NCBI GenBank assembly: GCA_934047225.1
Contig: OW204000.1
Coordinates: 12,914,001 to 12,978,000 of the forward strand
DNA length: 64,000 nucleotides
Direction: 5' to 3'
Origin: Ypsolopha sequella
Taxonomy: Eukaryota > Arthropoda > Insecta > Lepidoptera > Ypsolophidae
Positions within the stretch are counted from its first letter, which is position 1. Each line of letters begins with the position of its first letter. Under the pieces are notes generated by a model. The model was not told the DNA's origin, searched no databases, and was given only the letters and a program-made list of their open reading frames with translations. The translations under genes and the position numbers were made by a program. Positions 24,201 to 31,139 of this stretch are shown here, piece after piece.

Positions 24201-27200
24201 CCCATAGCAGTGGCTCCCATAGCAGTGGCACCCATAGCAGTCATGTCCATTGGTGGTAATGGTGGCTGGGGGATCATTTCCAACCCAGTTTGGGCAGACA
24301 TCATGTCCATGTTAGCTGGCTGCATCATGCCGCCACCCATCATGCCCTGCATCATCATATTTGGGTACATTCCAGACATCATCATGTTTCCTGGGACAAA
24401 GGTCACTTGGTTAAAATGTTATCAGAATTAGGGAATGCAATTCCACAGCAAAATCTCAATCCCCCAAGCCCGCGGGATCGAGCTTAACAATCTCACGCCA
24501 AAATCTATACTTATAATATTAATACCGTAGAAAAAAAAAAACTGGCCAGGTGCGAGTCAGACGCACAGAGAAATACAGTTCCGTATTGTGGATGATTTTA
24601 TTTTGTCATTTTTTTTCGTGAACTACTCAACCGCTTTATTTTTCTTGTAATCTTTCCATAAAAACATATTACCAAGACTTGTTTCATATTTTCCGGTCCA
24701 CCAGTTTTGGAGATAACGGGTGGACATAATTTGTTTATGGTTTTTCAAGGATTTCTCGAAATACATGCAATTAAATATAGCTAAAATAGCTATATTTTTA
24801 TTTACAATCAGCTTTTAATACCTACAATTTGATACCCATATTGTATTTTTATAAAATATTTTTTCTTTTATTTTACTTTTTTTTATATATTTCATTTGTG
24901 CACAACTTTTCTGAAATCTCTATACCTATACTGCTGCCGTTAATTCGAGAGAATGATGACAGATAGAGTGTGGCGATATCTCGAAAAAATACTACAAGTC
25001 AACAAGAGCTATTTCACGACAAAAATAAATAAAGGCACGTTAAAAAAATATCAACGGTACAACAAATGGGACGATATAAATCCAAATCATGATTATTTAA
25101 ACTTTTTTTATAAATAAAAACCCTGGAATAGAATATATATACGATCTTATTATTTGGTAAGGTATATTAGTTTTATAATACGACAACACTGCCTTACACC
25201 GCAGATATTATAAACCTTTTTCTGAAATATCGATTCAAAAAGTCGAGGATTCATACTGCAGGCATTATGATTGCTGATTTGACAGAAATAACTTGACAGT
25301 ATCGCTAATAGACAACTTTTCGCCAAAAATAATATTTTTTGCGCTCTTTTTTAACTTTTACGTAGAAATTGAGTCAGCTGATTCATTAAGTTTTGTACTA
25401 GGAAGTGGAAAAAATATACGACAAAAATACTTTTTATTAACAAATGGGACCTTTTAACGATATACAATCTACCCTAAAATCATCATGATAAATATAAAAT
25501 ATTGAAATGCAAAACAGTAAAAAAAAGGTTTTATCCCCTGACATTTGCAAACGTCACCATTCTCTCGAATGAACGGCCGGAGTTTAGTTCTTTTGTAATT
25601 GGCCAGTTATGATCGACATTTTTTTTTCATATTTTTCGGTATACCAGTTTCGGAGATAAGGGGGAAGACATACATATTTTTGTGGTTTTTTAAAGATTTC
25701 TCGAAACCAGTGCCAGTAAATATAGTAAAAGTATACTTTTACAATCAGATTTTTAATATCTACAATTTATTACCCATGTTGTATTTTCAGGATAATATTT
25801 TTTTATTTTCTCACTTTTCTTTTGTAAATATTTTGAACAATTAAATATTTTTTATATATATTTTTTACACCATGATATGTGAGCAAATTAATGGTATTTT
25901 TGTGCCAAATTTCATGTCTTTATCTTTAACGGTGCTAAAGTTATGAGGCTGTGACATACGGACAGATGGACGGACAACAGAGTCTCACCATAAAGGTTCC
26001 TTATGTACCTTTTAGGTACTACGGAACCCTAAAAACTCATGATAGGGTGAGTGAATGTACCTAAACTTCCTGGAACATAGTTATAAAATGGAGACTTTCA
26101 TTGAACTTATTTTTCATTTTATGTTGATATTATTTTACTCTATTGGGCACAAATATAATTAAAAACTATGAAATAGGTAACCAAGTTCCATGGTTTCCTC
26201 AGCCGCCATTTTGATTTTAAATGGGAATTGGCCTTTTTTTTTCAATATTTACGATTCGAAAATCATTTCGAGGAATAGCTTTTCTTAATCGTTTCTGGTA
26301 TACAGATATTAAAATAAGCATGTATATGCTTTATTAAATGACAAAAAGTGATTCCTTTCATTCGACTTTTAGTGACGTCATCGTCACACATTTCAATACA
26401 AAAAATATATTTCTTGAACACATCTTTAAGTCTGACATGAATTTGACCATTCAAACTAATATGATTACGTCACTTCCTGTAAGTACTTGTAAAATCGAAG
26501 GACGAAAAAATTTGTTATTGAAATTACACACTTAAATTGATTTATTTATTCCAAAAAGCAGACAAAAATTTACAGAATTTACAAAAAGACAGAATTGGTT
26601 TTGCTGAATAACTCCCTCAGTTTCTACTAAAAACTACATGGCCAATACAATTTAAGTATCTTGATTTTCCTAGACCTTTATGAATTGTCTCAAAACATGA
26701 CATTTACCCCCGGTTTCTGAAAGGCCAATCAATGTTAACAGTAGATTAAAAAATAATTATCTGCGGATTAAGCCAGAAAAAGTGGGAATTTTACATTGAA
26801 ATCAAAAATTAACTAAGTTAATTATTGATTCATCACTATTCAGACTTCATATATGCTTTATTTTCACCGTTATTTGCGGTTATAGTTTTTTTTAATCTAC
26901 TGTTAACTTTGATTGGCCTTTCAGAAACCGGGGGTTAGAGTTACATCTGTGAATCTATCTGTGATATTTTTGGAAATATTTATGATGACAGCTATAGGGA
27001 AGTACCTATTAATAAAAATAATAAAATATATAACGAATACATCCATTCGTTCATACATCACACAACATGCTTTGTAAGAAAGATGACTTATTTCGAAGAT
27101 GGAAACAAGAACCAAAAAAATATTACTTATAGATTAGAATACACTACATGGAGAAACAAAACATCAAAAATCATAAATACTTCAAAGAATAACTACAGAA

Positions 27201-29468
27201 AACAAGTATTTAAGGATTGTAAGACAGACATTAAAAAAATATGGGAAAATTTGAATACTTGGCTAAGCAAAACAAAAAGTGGTTTAGATAGTGTAATTAA
27301 TAAATATCTTGGAAAAAAGGAACAAAATACAAAAGTATTATGTAATCAATTTGTAGAAGTTTGTAAATTTGTGCTTTCAGAAATTATTATCCTAAAGAAC
27401 TTAAACTATGTATTATAAGACCAATATATAAGCAGGCTAGTCATTTTGAATATACCAATTATAGACCAATCGTAATACTGTCAACAATAAACAAAATTGT
27501 AGAAAAGGTTATAGTCGGACAAATTTCTGAATTTTTAGATAAACATAAAATAATTAATAGTTCACAACATGGTTTTCAGAAAAATAAAGGCACTAATTCG
27601 GTTTTGTTTGAGTTCACTGATGATGTTTTTTATTTATTTATTTATTTATAGCTTAAAGATTTTAACAATAATATTGTTTGTTTTATTAATTTTCTTCTCC
27701 TAGAATGTCTTTGACATAAGCCTCTTCCAGGAACCTGCATTACTGAACTGTTTTACTGATGATGTTTACTCTTGTTTAAATAAGAAACAACATGTGATTG
27801 CCTTATTTACCAATTTCAAGAAGGCATTTGACATGCTGGACTACAGCACATTATTACAAGCAATGGATGAATGTGGAGTAAGAGGTCCTGTTAAAGCGTG
27901 GTTCAAAAAGACTTGGAACAAAATAGATTAAAAGTAAGGGTTAATAAAACAACGAGTGATGAGTATGACATAAAGCATGGTGTGCCAACTGGCTCTGTAT
28001 ACGGTCCCCGTTGGATACATAATGAACGTAAATAGTGTCAGCAATGTTGTTAAAAATTGTAAAACTTTTATGTATGCGGTCGATACGTGTATTATGTATT
28101 TAGATACAGATGTGAATAATATAGAAAATGTTTTCAAGAGGATTTTGATAATATACTCAAGTGGTCTCATGATAATGGCATTATTTTGAATACAGAACAG
28201 ACAAAATTTATGCATATTAGATCTCAAAGAAGCCGAGACAAGGATTTATCATTTACTTAAATATTTGGGCCTTACAATAGATAAAGATATGAATTGGAAA
28301 ATACATATAAAAGAAATATGTGCAAAACTTAGAATATTGTTGGCTAAGTTTAGAAATCTTAAATATTTTGTAAACAGGTCATTGTTATACTGTGTTTATC
28401 ATGCACTTGTTGAATCAGTGATCAACTACGGATCGGCTAGCTATGGTCGAACATTTTCCACTTATTTAAGTGAAATAAAAAGGTTACAGATAAGGTTTCT
28501 TAAATAAATAGTGAGTAGAAATATTAAAATAAAATGTAAAGGTGAATATGAAAATCTCTTCAAAGTATGTAGAATAATGCCAATAGATACTAGAGTAACA
28601 TATGAAATAGCAATAGAACAAACTGAATTACTTAAAAATATTGAGCCATGGCTATTCTACCCTTAGTGCCAAAAGAAATGAAACCAAATACCTAATACCT
28701 AAATAAATTTAAGTGCTTACTTTTATTTAAGACATATATATGTCGTATTATATCGTTTTTTTTTTCTCTTTGTTTACTTGTTTGCTACTTCTACAAAAAG
28801 TGTTTTGTGCACAGTGTGAATAGTGCATAATTTAAATTAAGAGCTTGCTGACAAACTGCGATAGGGGTTTGGCAAAATTGTAATAGTTTTTGAGTAACGT
28901 TTTTAGAAAAATAAACAATTCATACAATTCATTAATTCATTCATCAAATTGCCATGGCATGGCCGTGAACTGTCATGTATATGTATGCTGTGGCTGGCAA
29001 TAGGCTGGCCTCTCAATCTAGACCCAGGATCCATCCCCAGTCGGTCATGCACCAGTGAGTTTTTCAAAACTAATGTGCATAAAAAAAAGCATGTATTTGT
29101 GCCAGAAGAACGGCAATAGGCCGCACCACCCATCACATTAGGATGTATAGTCAGTGAAATGCTGGTGTACAGAGTGTGGACTGCAACTTGCATTTGAAAG
29201 TTCTCACTCGGAACACCCCTAACACCCCCTCGGGGATTCATGTCATGACGATATATAATATTATGGGTTGGATTTATGACCTACAAGGGCTTACCTTGCT
29301 GGTACATATTGTTCATCATCATGGGATTCATATTGGCCATTTGGTTCACCATGGCATTCTCTCCTTTGTTAGCCTCCATTTTACTTGAACTGCTAGACAT
29401 GTTACTATTTCTTCTTCTTCCAATATTATCTACTCCCATTGGAGACCTTGATCTATCCCTTCGACTAC
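6144..29468 (-). CDS. ecto-NOX disulfide-thiol exchanger (ENOX1/2 homologue), eight exons, both ends missing
   Basis: Gene-level entry. ENOX proteins are described as surface-associated hydroquinone/NADH oxidases with protein disulfide-thiol exchange activity; they also contain an RRM. Exons read leftward: 29468-29295, 24390-23681, 22576-22343, 21088-20905, 18896-18790, 15095-14979, 14498-14355, 6290-6144. Every junction has AG/GT sites and the phases agree throughout, giving about 604 codons. Resemblance to vertebrate ENOX1/2 is clear in TLGTPDPPRRQKPSGCRTIF, NFCHIRF, the ANQFYSM segment, WDHFTKPQRKNIETW and ENESLQFQLEAYKNEV. The start codon exon (right of 29468) and the last exon (left of 6144, normally about 60 residues) are not seen. 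The introns are full of transposons, the largest (6291-14354) holding a BEL element. Confidence 0.93.
6300..7311. other. ENOX intron sequence, no gene
   Basis: AT-rich intron with a long A/T homopolymer near 6745-6775 and a CTACGTCCACAC...-containing segment. Reading frames here are short and show no family resemblance. The whole stretch recurs at 59110-60118. Confidence 0.6.
7320..7628. mobile_element. hAT-type MITE with perfect 8-bp target duplication (copy 1)
   Basis: Terminal inverted repeats CAGCGTTTCTTAAC / GTTAAGAAACGCTG enclose 309 bases without coding capacity. The flanks at 7312-7319 and 7629-7636 are both CTCTAGGC, an exact 8-bp target-site duplication, which together with the CAG start marks hAT-family mobilisation. 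The same insertion is at 60127-60435, so it predates the duplication. Confidence 0.93.
7640..8409. other. noncoding sequence downstream of BEL pol, may hold its 3' LTR
   Basis: Contains repeated short motifs such as GGTTTCGGT/ACCGAAAT in both orientations (7860-8290) and a GC-rich stretch near 7975-8040. It lies where the 3' LTR of the minus-strand BEL element should be, but with no 5' LTR to compare the limits cannot be set. Confidence 0.4.
8418..9606 (+). mobile_element. hAT transposon, internally deleted, inserted in BEL tail of copy 1 only
   Basis: Twelve-base perfect TIRs, CAGTGGCGTGCA and TGCACGCCACTG. The flanks TTGCTTTG (8410-8417) and TTTCTTTG (9607-9614) form an 8-bp target duplication with one mismatch, and the empty site (GGTTGCTTTGAGCCGG) is preserved in copy 2 near 61217-61232. 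The 1189-bp element is too short for a full transposase but keeps part of one (see 9039-9327). Confidence 0.93.
9039..9327 (+). pseudogene. hAT transposase N-terminal fragment with TTF/MYM-type zinc finger
   Basis: An ATG at 9039 opens a 50-codon frame with two CxxC pairs (YCESCAG and others), stopping at 9191. The next frame, open 9190-9327, encodes FNWLTGCKHTNRLFCFFCLL, which matches the W..GC....LFCFPCLLF pattern of the TTF-type zinc finger at the start of hAT transposases. The catalytic region is absent. A relic consistent with the TIRs of the host element. Confidence 0.75.
9675..12170 (-). pseudogene. BEL pol, C-terminal two thirds (copy 1)
   Basis: Open frame of 831 codons: it begins in reverse transcriptase just before the FVDDILSG catalytic box, continues through an RNase H region (LHGFADASEAGFGAVIY), and into integrase with an H..H..C..C zinc region and the DDE residues in VTMDFAGY and IRSDCGTNY. 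The family end KEDDLPPLQ is followed at once by a stop because the normal tail has been replaced. At its 5' side one T is missing relative to copy 2 (AATGG instead of AATTGG near 12172), separating it from the protease/RT frame upstream. Confidence 0.92.
12044..13456 (-). pseudogene. BEL aspartic protease and N-terminal reverse transcriptase (copy 1)
   Basis: Open frame of 470 codons. The protease active site reads LLDCGS near residue 31, with ILGSDVLG as the second conserved segment. A connector follows, then the start of reverse transcriptase (LRCVFDGSCKSSNGVNLND, FSTDIRMMFRNI). The last ~40 codons are out of frame, read after the one-base deletion shared with the next entry. The annotated Met is only the first in frame; several stops separate it from gag. 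Confidence 0.88.
13592..14283 (-). pseudogene. BEL gag C-terminal part with zinc knuckles
   Basis: The frame at 14131-13592 encodes a Pro/Gln/Ser-rich segment then cysteine/histidine knuckles: CPYCKNRGHKLIAC, CQRCMGPHYENKC and CKACGRTDHHTSLH, the typical triple arrangement of BEL Gag. Upstream, other frames (VFRKVWLESIELP around 14250) look like more gag, so it is also frameshifted. The N-terminal half and the 5' LTR are missing. Confidence 0.8.
14355..14498 (-). CDS. ENOX exon: coiled coil
   Basis: Acceptor TTTCGTTACAG, donor GTATGT; 144 bases, 48 codons. RENESLQFQLEAYKNEV matches the EENDSLRWQLDAYRNEV coiled coil of vertebrate ENOX; a Lys/Glu-rich helix follows, ending ALQEAFDGK. A truncated BEL element begins about 70 bases beyond the donor. 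Confidence 0.93.
14611..14971. repeat. tandem duplication (~183 bp x 2) abutting an ENOX splice donor
   Basis: Unit 1 starts CAGACAAAATCTGACTAAG at 14611 and unit 2 starts CAGGCAAAATCTGACTAAG at 14794; both run to CCACAAGGTAAT with only a few differences. Unit 2 ends two bases before the donor of the exon at 14979-15095. Noncoding. A short relative of its first bases (GGCAAAATCTGACTAA) appears near 18599. Confidence 0.9.
14979..15095 (-). CDS. ENOX exon: acidic Asn-rich linker
   Basis: Acceptor TTTTTTCAG, donor AAG/GTAAGT; 117 bases, 39 codons, phase 0 on both sides; the other two frames hit stops at once. The product is an Asn- and acid-rich linker (begins EFGNLKEEFNEKF, ends NNDDSQLK), replacing the EEEMEMSDDE-type acidic stretch of vertebrate proteins. 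A ~183-bp tandem duplication in the intron ends two bases from its donor. Confidence 0.88.
15100..15720. other. ENOX intron, AT-rich, repeat fragments only
   Basis: Short direct repeats of AAGATAAAATAAAATCGGCT (15537 and 15568) and a GCGAGTCCGACTCGCAC palindrome near 15686, the hallmark of a repeat common in moth genomes. No exon seen. Confidence 0.5.
15721..15913 (+). mobile_element. Helitron-like (Lep1-type) copy
   Basis: Starts CCCCTATTATAAATGCGAAAG and ends in the hairpin GCGCGGGCAAAGCCGCG followed by a degenerate GCTAA in place of CTAG. The same consensus body occurs at 55036-55223 and 49879-52834. Non-coding, non-autonomous. The Lep1 name is from general knowledge of lepidopteran Helitrons, not checked. 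Confidence 0.7.
15914..17400. other. ENOX intron without exon
   Basis: Holds fragments of the repeat that ends in TACGGAACCCTAAAA (15970-15990) and carries GACGGACGGACGGACA (16340). A candidate micro-exon at 16691-16720 was considered and rejected. The 17290-17400 stretch is GC-rich. Confidence 0.5.
17401..18132. mobile_element. TIR element containing a nested foldback element
   Basis: Ends are inverted repeats of about 44 bases (GGTTGTCAACTTCGTGCCTA on the left; complement of GGTTGTCAACTTCGTGCTTA on the right), both flanked by TATA, consistent with a TA target duplication. A second foldback element sits inside at 17637-17963. Confidence 0.82.
17637..17963. mobile_element. foldback MITE nested in 17401-18132
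   Basis: Arms of about 150 bases (left contains CTTATTCACATATACAGTAA; the right arm is its complement) with a short centre around 17770-17815. Starts GTTTAAAAAAAA and ends TTTTTTTTAAAC. No coding capacity. Confidence 0.88.
18170..18568. mobile_element. TIR MITE
   Basis: Inverted terminal repeats: TAGGAATACAATTTAATTG followed by AGAGCCGGGG on the left, and the complement of TAGGAATACAATTTATTGG followed by AGAGCCGGGG on the right. About 400 bases, noncoding. Confidence 0.8.
18790..18896 (-). CDS. ENOX exon: WDHF..PQRKNI motif
   Basis: Acceptor GCTCACTCAG, donor GTATTT; 107 bases. Encodes EQVAKVFSAATHQRVWDHFT then KPQRKNIETWQKMTQ, close to the AWDHFSKAQRKNIDIW segment of vertebrate ENOX. Ends on a codon boundary. 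Confidence 0.94.
18900..20904. other. ENOX intron, no exon
   Basis: AT-rich with repeat fragments. A segment near 19955-20060 (CTGATTTGTGTT ... TTCAATGTACAGACAC) recurs at 22735-22850. The 90-codon frame at 19452-19724 has no recognisable similarity and no splice context. Confidence 0.5.
20905..21088 (-). CDS. ENOX exon: conserved central helical region
   Basis: Acceptor GATTTTCAG, donor GTAAGT; 184 bases. Encodes TLLSWLERGECSKKNANQFY and then a long charged helix (IRRLFNEKMQSEEELQECKE). This is one of the most conserved ENOX segments. It ends one base into a codon, which the next exon completes. Confidence 0.94.
21246..21390. mobile_element. foldback MITE
   Basis: Arms contain TATTACATATCTTGC...CGACAAAAATTG and its complement (CAATTTTTGTCG...GCAAGATACGTAATA) around a hinge at about 21315. 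Roughly 145 bases. Confidence 0.82.
21391..22130. other. ENOX intron, nothing recognised
   Basis: AT-rich. A weak tRNA-B-box-like string (GATTCGAATCCT) near 21655 is insufficient to call a SINE. Confidence 0.4.
22131..22275. mobile_element. foldback MITE, family A copy 1
   Basis: Left arm AGCCGATAACGTTTAAATGC then TGTCAAAACT, right arm AGTTTTGACAGCACTAAAAC then AAAGCCTTCAGAACCCGCT. Same family as the longer copy at 53882-54042; here the left arm is partly decayed. Confidence 0.78.
22343..22576 (-). CDS. ENOX exon: charged linker after the RRM
   Basis: Acceptor ATATTACAG, donor GTATGT; 234 bases, 78 codons, phase 0 at both ends. SRDDQNEYERRQRQ at the start parallels the ARDDFYEWECKQR region of vertebrate ENOX. 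It continues with a Gln-rich helix, an RHRSPSPVRIQPFS segment and a conserved helix (QLADKIKSEDQFAVTLP). Confidence 0.92.
22577..22881. other. ENOX intron with a repeat fragment
   Basis: 22735-22850 repeats the sequence at 19955-20060. No gene. Confidence 0.45.
22882..23045. mobile_element. foldback MITE
   Basis: Begins GCGGGTCTACCGCGTAATTC and ends with the near-complement TACGCGGTAGACCCGC; the arms share about 35 bases. The centre is GC-rich (GGGCGTCGTCGCACGCACG). Confidence 0.82.
23046..23680. other. ENOX intron with a SINE-related fragment
   Basis: 23175-23262 (CAGAGTGTGGACTGTGACTT onward) resembles part of the repeat at 29167-29262 and at 46855-46925. The rest is AT-rich and noncoding. 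Confidence 0.5.
23681..24390 (-). CDS. ENOX exon: Met-rich region plus RRM
   Basis: Acceptor TTTGTCCCAG, donor GTAAGA. The first ~110 codons are Met-rich with a short internal repeat (AMGAT twice, then AMGAI). The family signature TPDPPRRQKPSGCRTIFVGG follows, then the RRM: RNP2 is TIFVGGL, RNP1-like is KNFCHIRF, and the domain closes with ALSGYRIKL. An acidic linker (MDMEGDDDEN) and WLHVDYAL end the exon exactly on a codon boundary. Vertebrate ENOX has WLHVDF-like or RLHVDFAQ at the same place. Confidence 0.95.
24538..26035. repeat. composite moth repeat (GGCCAGGTGCGAGTC ... TACGGAACCCTAAAA)
   Basis: Starts with CTGGCCAGGTGCGAGTCAGAC and ends GGTACTACGGAACCCTAAAA, the two ends of a widespread lepidopteran repeat whose compact copy is at 54259-54549. 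A block at about 24660-24900 recurs at about 25620-25860, so two copies or an internal duplication are joined, with a TIR element (24943-25570) between them. Confidence 0.65.
24943..25570. mobile_element. TIR element between two repeat copies
   Basis: Short TIRs: ATTCGAGAGAATGATGAC on the left and the complement of ATTCGAGAGAATGGTGAC on the right. About 630 AT-rich bases without coding capacity. Confidence 0.6.
26036..26706. other. ENOX intron, nothing recognised
   Basis: AT-rich sequence; overlapping short frames on both strands near 26263-26535 show no family similarity. Confidence 0.4.
26707..26934. mobile_element. Harbinger-like MITE with TTA flanks
   Basis: Near-perfect ~45-bp TIRs starting CCCCCGGTTTCTGAAAGGCC, flanked on both sides by TTA (26704-26706 and 26935-26937). 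A 3-bp TTA/TWA target duplication is typical of PIF/Harbinger elements. Family placement is inference from that. Confidence 0.8.
27083..28660 (+). pseudogene. decayed non-LTR retrotransposon (reverse transcriptase region)
   Basis: Several frames carry a Jockey/CR1-like polymerase: an endonuclease-RT linker (27083-27418, TDIKKIWENLN), then FEYTNYRPIVILSTINKIVE and QHGFQKNKGTNSVLFEF (about 27430-27630), LFTNFKKAFDMLDYSTLL (27800-27860), and SYGRTFSTYLSEIKRLQIRF near 28440-28505. Frameshifts and stops are frequent and the FADD box is not intact. It is interrupted by a short insertion at 27629-27754. It lies inside an ENOX intron in the opposite orientation. Confidence 0.85.
27629..27754 (-). mobile_element. 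short retroposon inserted in the LINE relic, with target duplication
   Basis: ACTGATGATGTTT occurs at both 27616-27628 and 27755-27767. Between them is a 126-bp insert that, read on the minus strand, ends in a TAAA-rich tail (TTTATTTATTTATTTA on the plus strand). A 13-bp target duplication with a simple-sequence tail indicates LINE-driven retroposition. Confidence 0.82.
28661..28955. other. ENOX intron, no gene
   Basis: AT-rich; includes a possible poly-A/T remnant of the upstream LINE near 28755. Confidence 0.4.
28960..29262 (+). repeat. SINE-like repeat
   Basis: GACCCAGGATCCATCCCCAG with AGTTTTTCAAAACTAATGTG and TATTTGTGCCAGAAGAACGG is the layout of tRNA-derived SINEs frequent in moths. 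The 3' part (CAGAGTGTGGACTGCAACTT onward) has relatives at 23175-23262 and 46855-46925. Confidence 0.55.
29295..29468 (-). CDS. ENOX exon: SR-rich and Met/Asn-rich N-terminal segment
   Basis: Acceptor TTCTTAG before 29468 and donor GTAAGC after 29295. The 174 bases encode an Arg/Ser-rich start (SRRDRSRSP), a basic RRRN patch and a Met/Asn-rich end (NMNPMMMNNMYQQ). It leaves one base that completes a Gly codon with the next exon. It begins mid-codon, so at least one upstream coding exon exists. Compositional bias suggests a disordered N-terminal region. Confidence 0.85.
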
Positions 29469-29519
29469 CTAAGAACGAAACATTACTCCATAGATTAGTT
29501 CAGTATACATAGTCAAAGT

Positions 29520-30390
29520 ACAGTCGCCTGCAGTCCTACCTCTCTATTTGTTTACAAATAAGTTGGCGTTAGAAGACAGAGTAAGAAATACTGGCATCTA
29601 CTGGTTAGGGTATAGATAAGCGGGCACTAGGTGTAGATAAGGGGGCACTATGGGAAAATACTTAGAAAATTATTGTATCTCGTTGCCAGTCAATTTGGTG
29701 GGCATACGACCGTCTACGGCGGCGGCGGTCCGGTCGCCCATTACCTTCTTCTTGCGTACCATATATTCAATCCTCGGTAAAAGGTAGATAAGTAAATAAA
29801 ATACATACCTCCTGCCATCATAAAACGAAACTTATTTTATTTATTTTATTCACACAATTTCCTAATAGGTACGGAACTTTACGGAAGTGGTTATATTGTC
29901 TTTTTTTTTTTTTTTTTTTTTATGGTTTGTTCGGCCTGGATGCTAGTCCTTTTGGCCAGATCTTTCTAATTTGTATATTTAATTTTGTACATATTTGAAA
30001 GAAACTGATTCTTTTCCTTTCTATTTAGTTTCTAGATCTTCTTTATTTATTTCTCATTAATTAAATTTCAATGTCAGTCGAAACTATAAAATCATACAAG
30101 GCAGGGAATAGTTCTTCTTTCTTTTGACAGAAGTTCATTGACTTCATCATCTTCTAAAACGTCTTGTATTCTTGTTATCAAAGTTAATCTCTGGATACCA
30201 AATGATGCGCACTGGCTAAATCCACCTAATGACTTTTTTTTTTTTCAAAATGGCGGACTGCCCACCTCATGTCAAAAACAGCTGGAGCGATTGTTATTGC
30301 TATGTACACCTCATGACGTTTGTCTATTGTCTATGCATTTTTGGATAACCTACAAAATATTTTGTGTGTAAGCTCCGACCGATCGATGGC
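29520..30390. other. intergenic or 5' intron with a LINE 3' tail
   Basis: A 22-base T run at 29901-29922 followed by TATGGTTTGTTCGGCCTGGA and CTAGTCCTTTTGGCCAG is the reversed 3' end of the LINE family whose plus-strand tail is at 38250-38296. No ENOX first exon was found here. Confidence 0.5.
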
Positions 30391-30459
30391 TTTGATTGAT
30401 TTTTCTTCACCAATTTTCCATGAAAAAACTGATGATGTTTAAATTAACTAAACAACAGA

Positions 30460-31079
30460 ATGTACAAAAGGGAGGAGCGGCTTCATGTTGCTATTGTGTT
30501 GGTGACGAGTGAAACGTAAGTAAATTAGCTTAATTTTTCACAAAAAATATGTAATACCTACTAAAATGTACATGCCAGAAAAGGGGAGAGGCCAGGAAGA
30601 CATTACAGAGCCAGAGCGGAAGATATGTAATAGAAATAACTGGTCAGGGAGCAATTAACGGGTTCTCTAGTCAAGACTACTGGCAAACTTAAAATATATT
30701 GTAGCAGCTATCGATTAGGCCTATCTTTCAAAGTTATGTCTGAATAACATACAGTTCAGTTATCCCATCTACTACTGGGACAAAAACACTGGTACATGTG
30801 GTTTACATGATGGATGACACTTGTTCAAAATCCCATTACTTCATGGTGTAGTGAAATTATTTGTTTTTCTTTCTGTAATAGTTGTGTTAAGTGATATTAT
30901 TAAATTTTTTCAGAGATGCCAAAGGGTGGTGGAGTCTCTATGCCTGGCCTGACCAGCCCACTCTTATTCTACCTACTCTACCTGAGGACCCCTGGACGCC
31001 TATTCCTAACCCAGATCTAGACCAAGCACCCTTCACAGAGCCCGTGGAAATTGCCCTGTCCCCGCCTGTGCTTGCATAA
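30460..31079 (+). CDS. possible small spliced gene, unknown product
   Basis: Proposed exon 1 is 30460-30515 (ATG TAC AAA ... donor AAC/GTAAGT) and exon 2 is 30914-31079, after a TTTTTTCAG acceptor. Together they would give about 74 residues with a Trp/Pro-rich second half (GWWSLYAWPDQPTL, EDPWTPIPNPD) ending in TAA. An AATAAA follows at 31136-31141, consistent with a short 3' UTR. I do not recognise the protein. Alternatively exon 1 is noncoding and translation begins at the ATG at 30916 in another frame (34 codons, MPKGGGVSMPG). Splice sites and poly-A signal are good; coding status is uncertain. Confidence 0.4.
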
Positions 31080-31139
31080 GGGACAAAGGCCAAGTCAATG
31101 GGCGCAAGGCTACAGTTTAATATATAATTTGTAAGAATA

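Noticed and set aside
29713..29762. ATG followed by AAGAAGAAG/GTAATG on the minus strand as ENOX first exon
   Set aside because: It would end on a codon boundary, but the next exon (29468) needs one leading base; the sequence resembles a repeat tail.
30914..31079. Known small mitochondrial or APC subunit
   Set aside because: I compared it in memory with several short conserved proteins and none matched in any frame; left as unknown.
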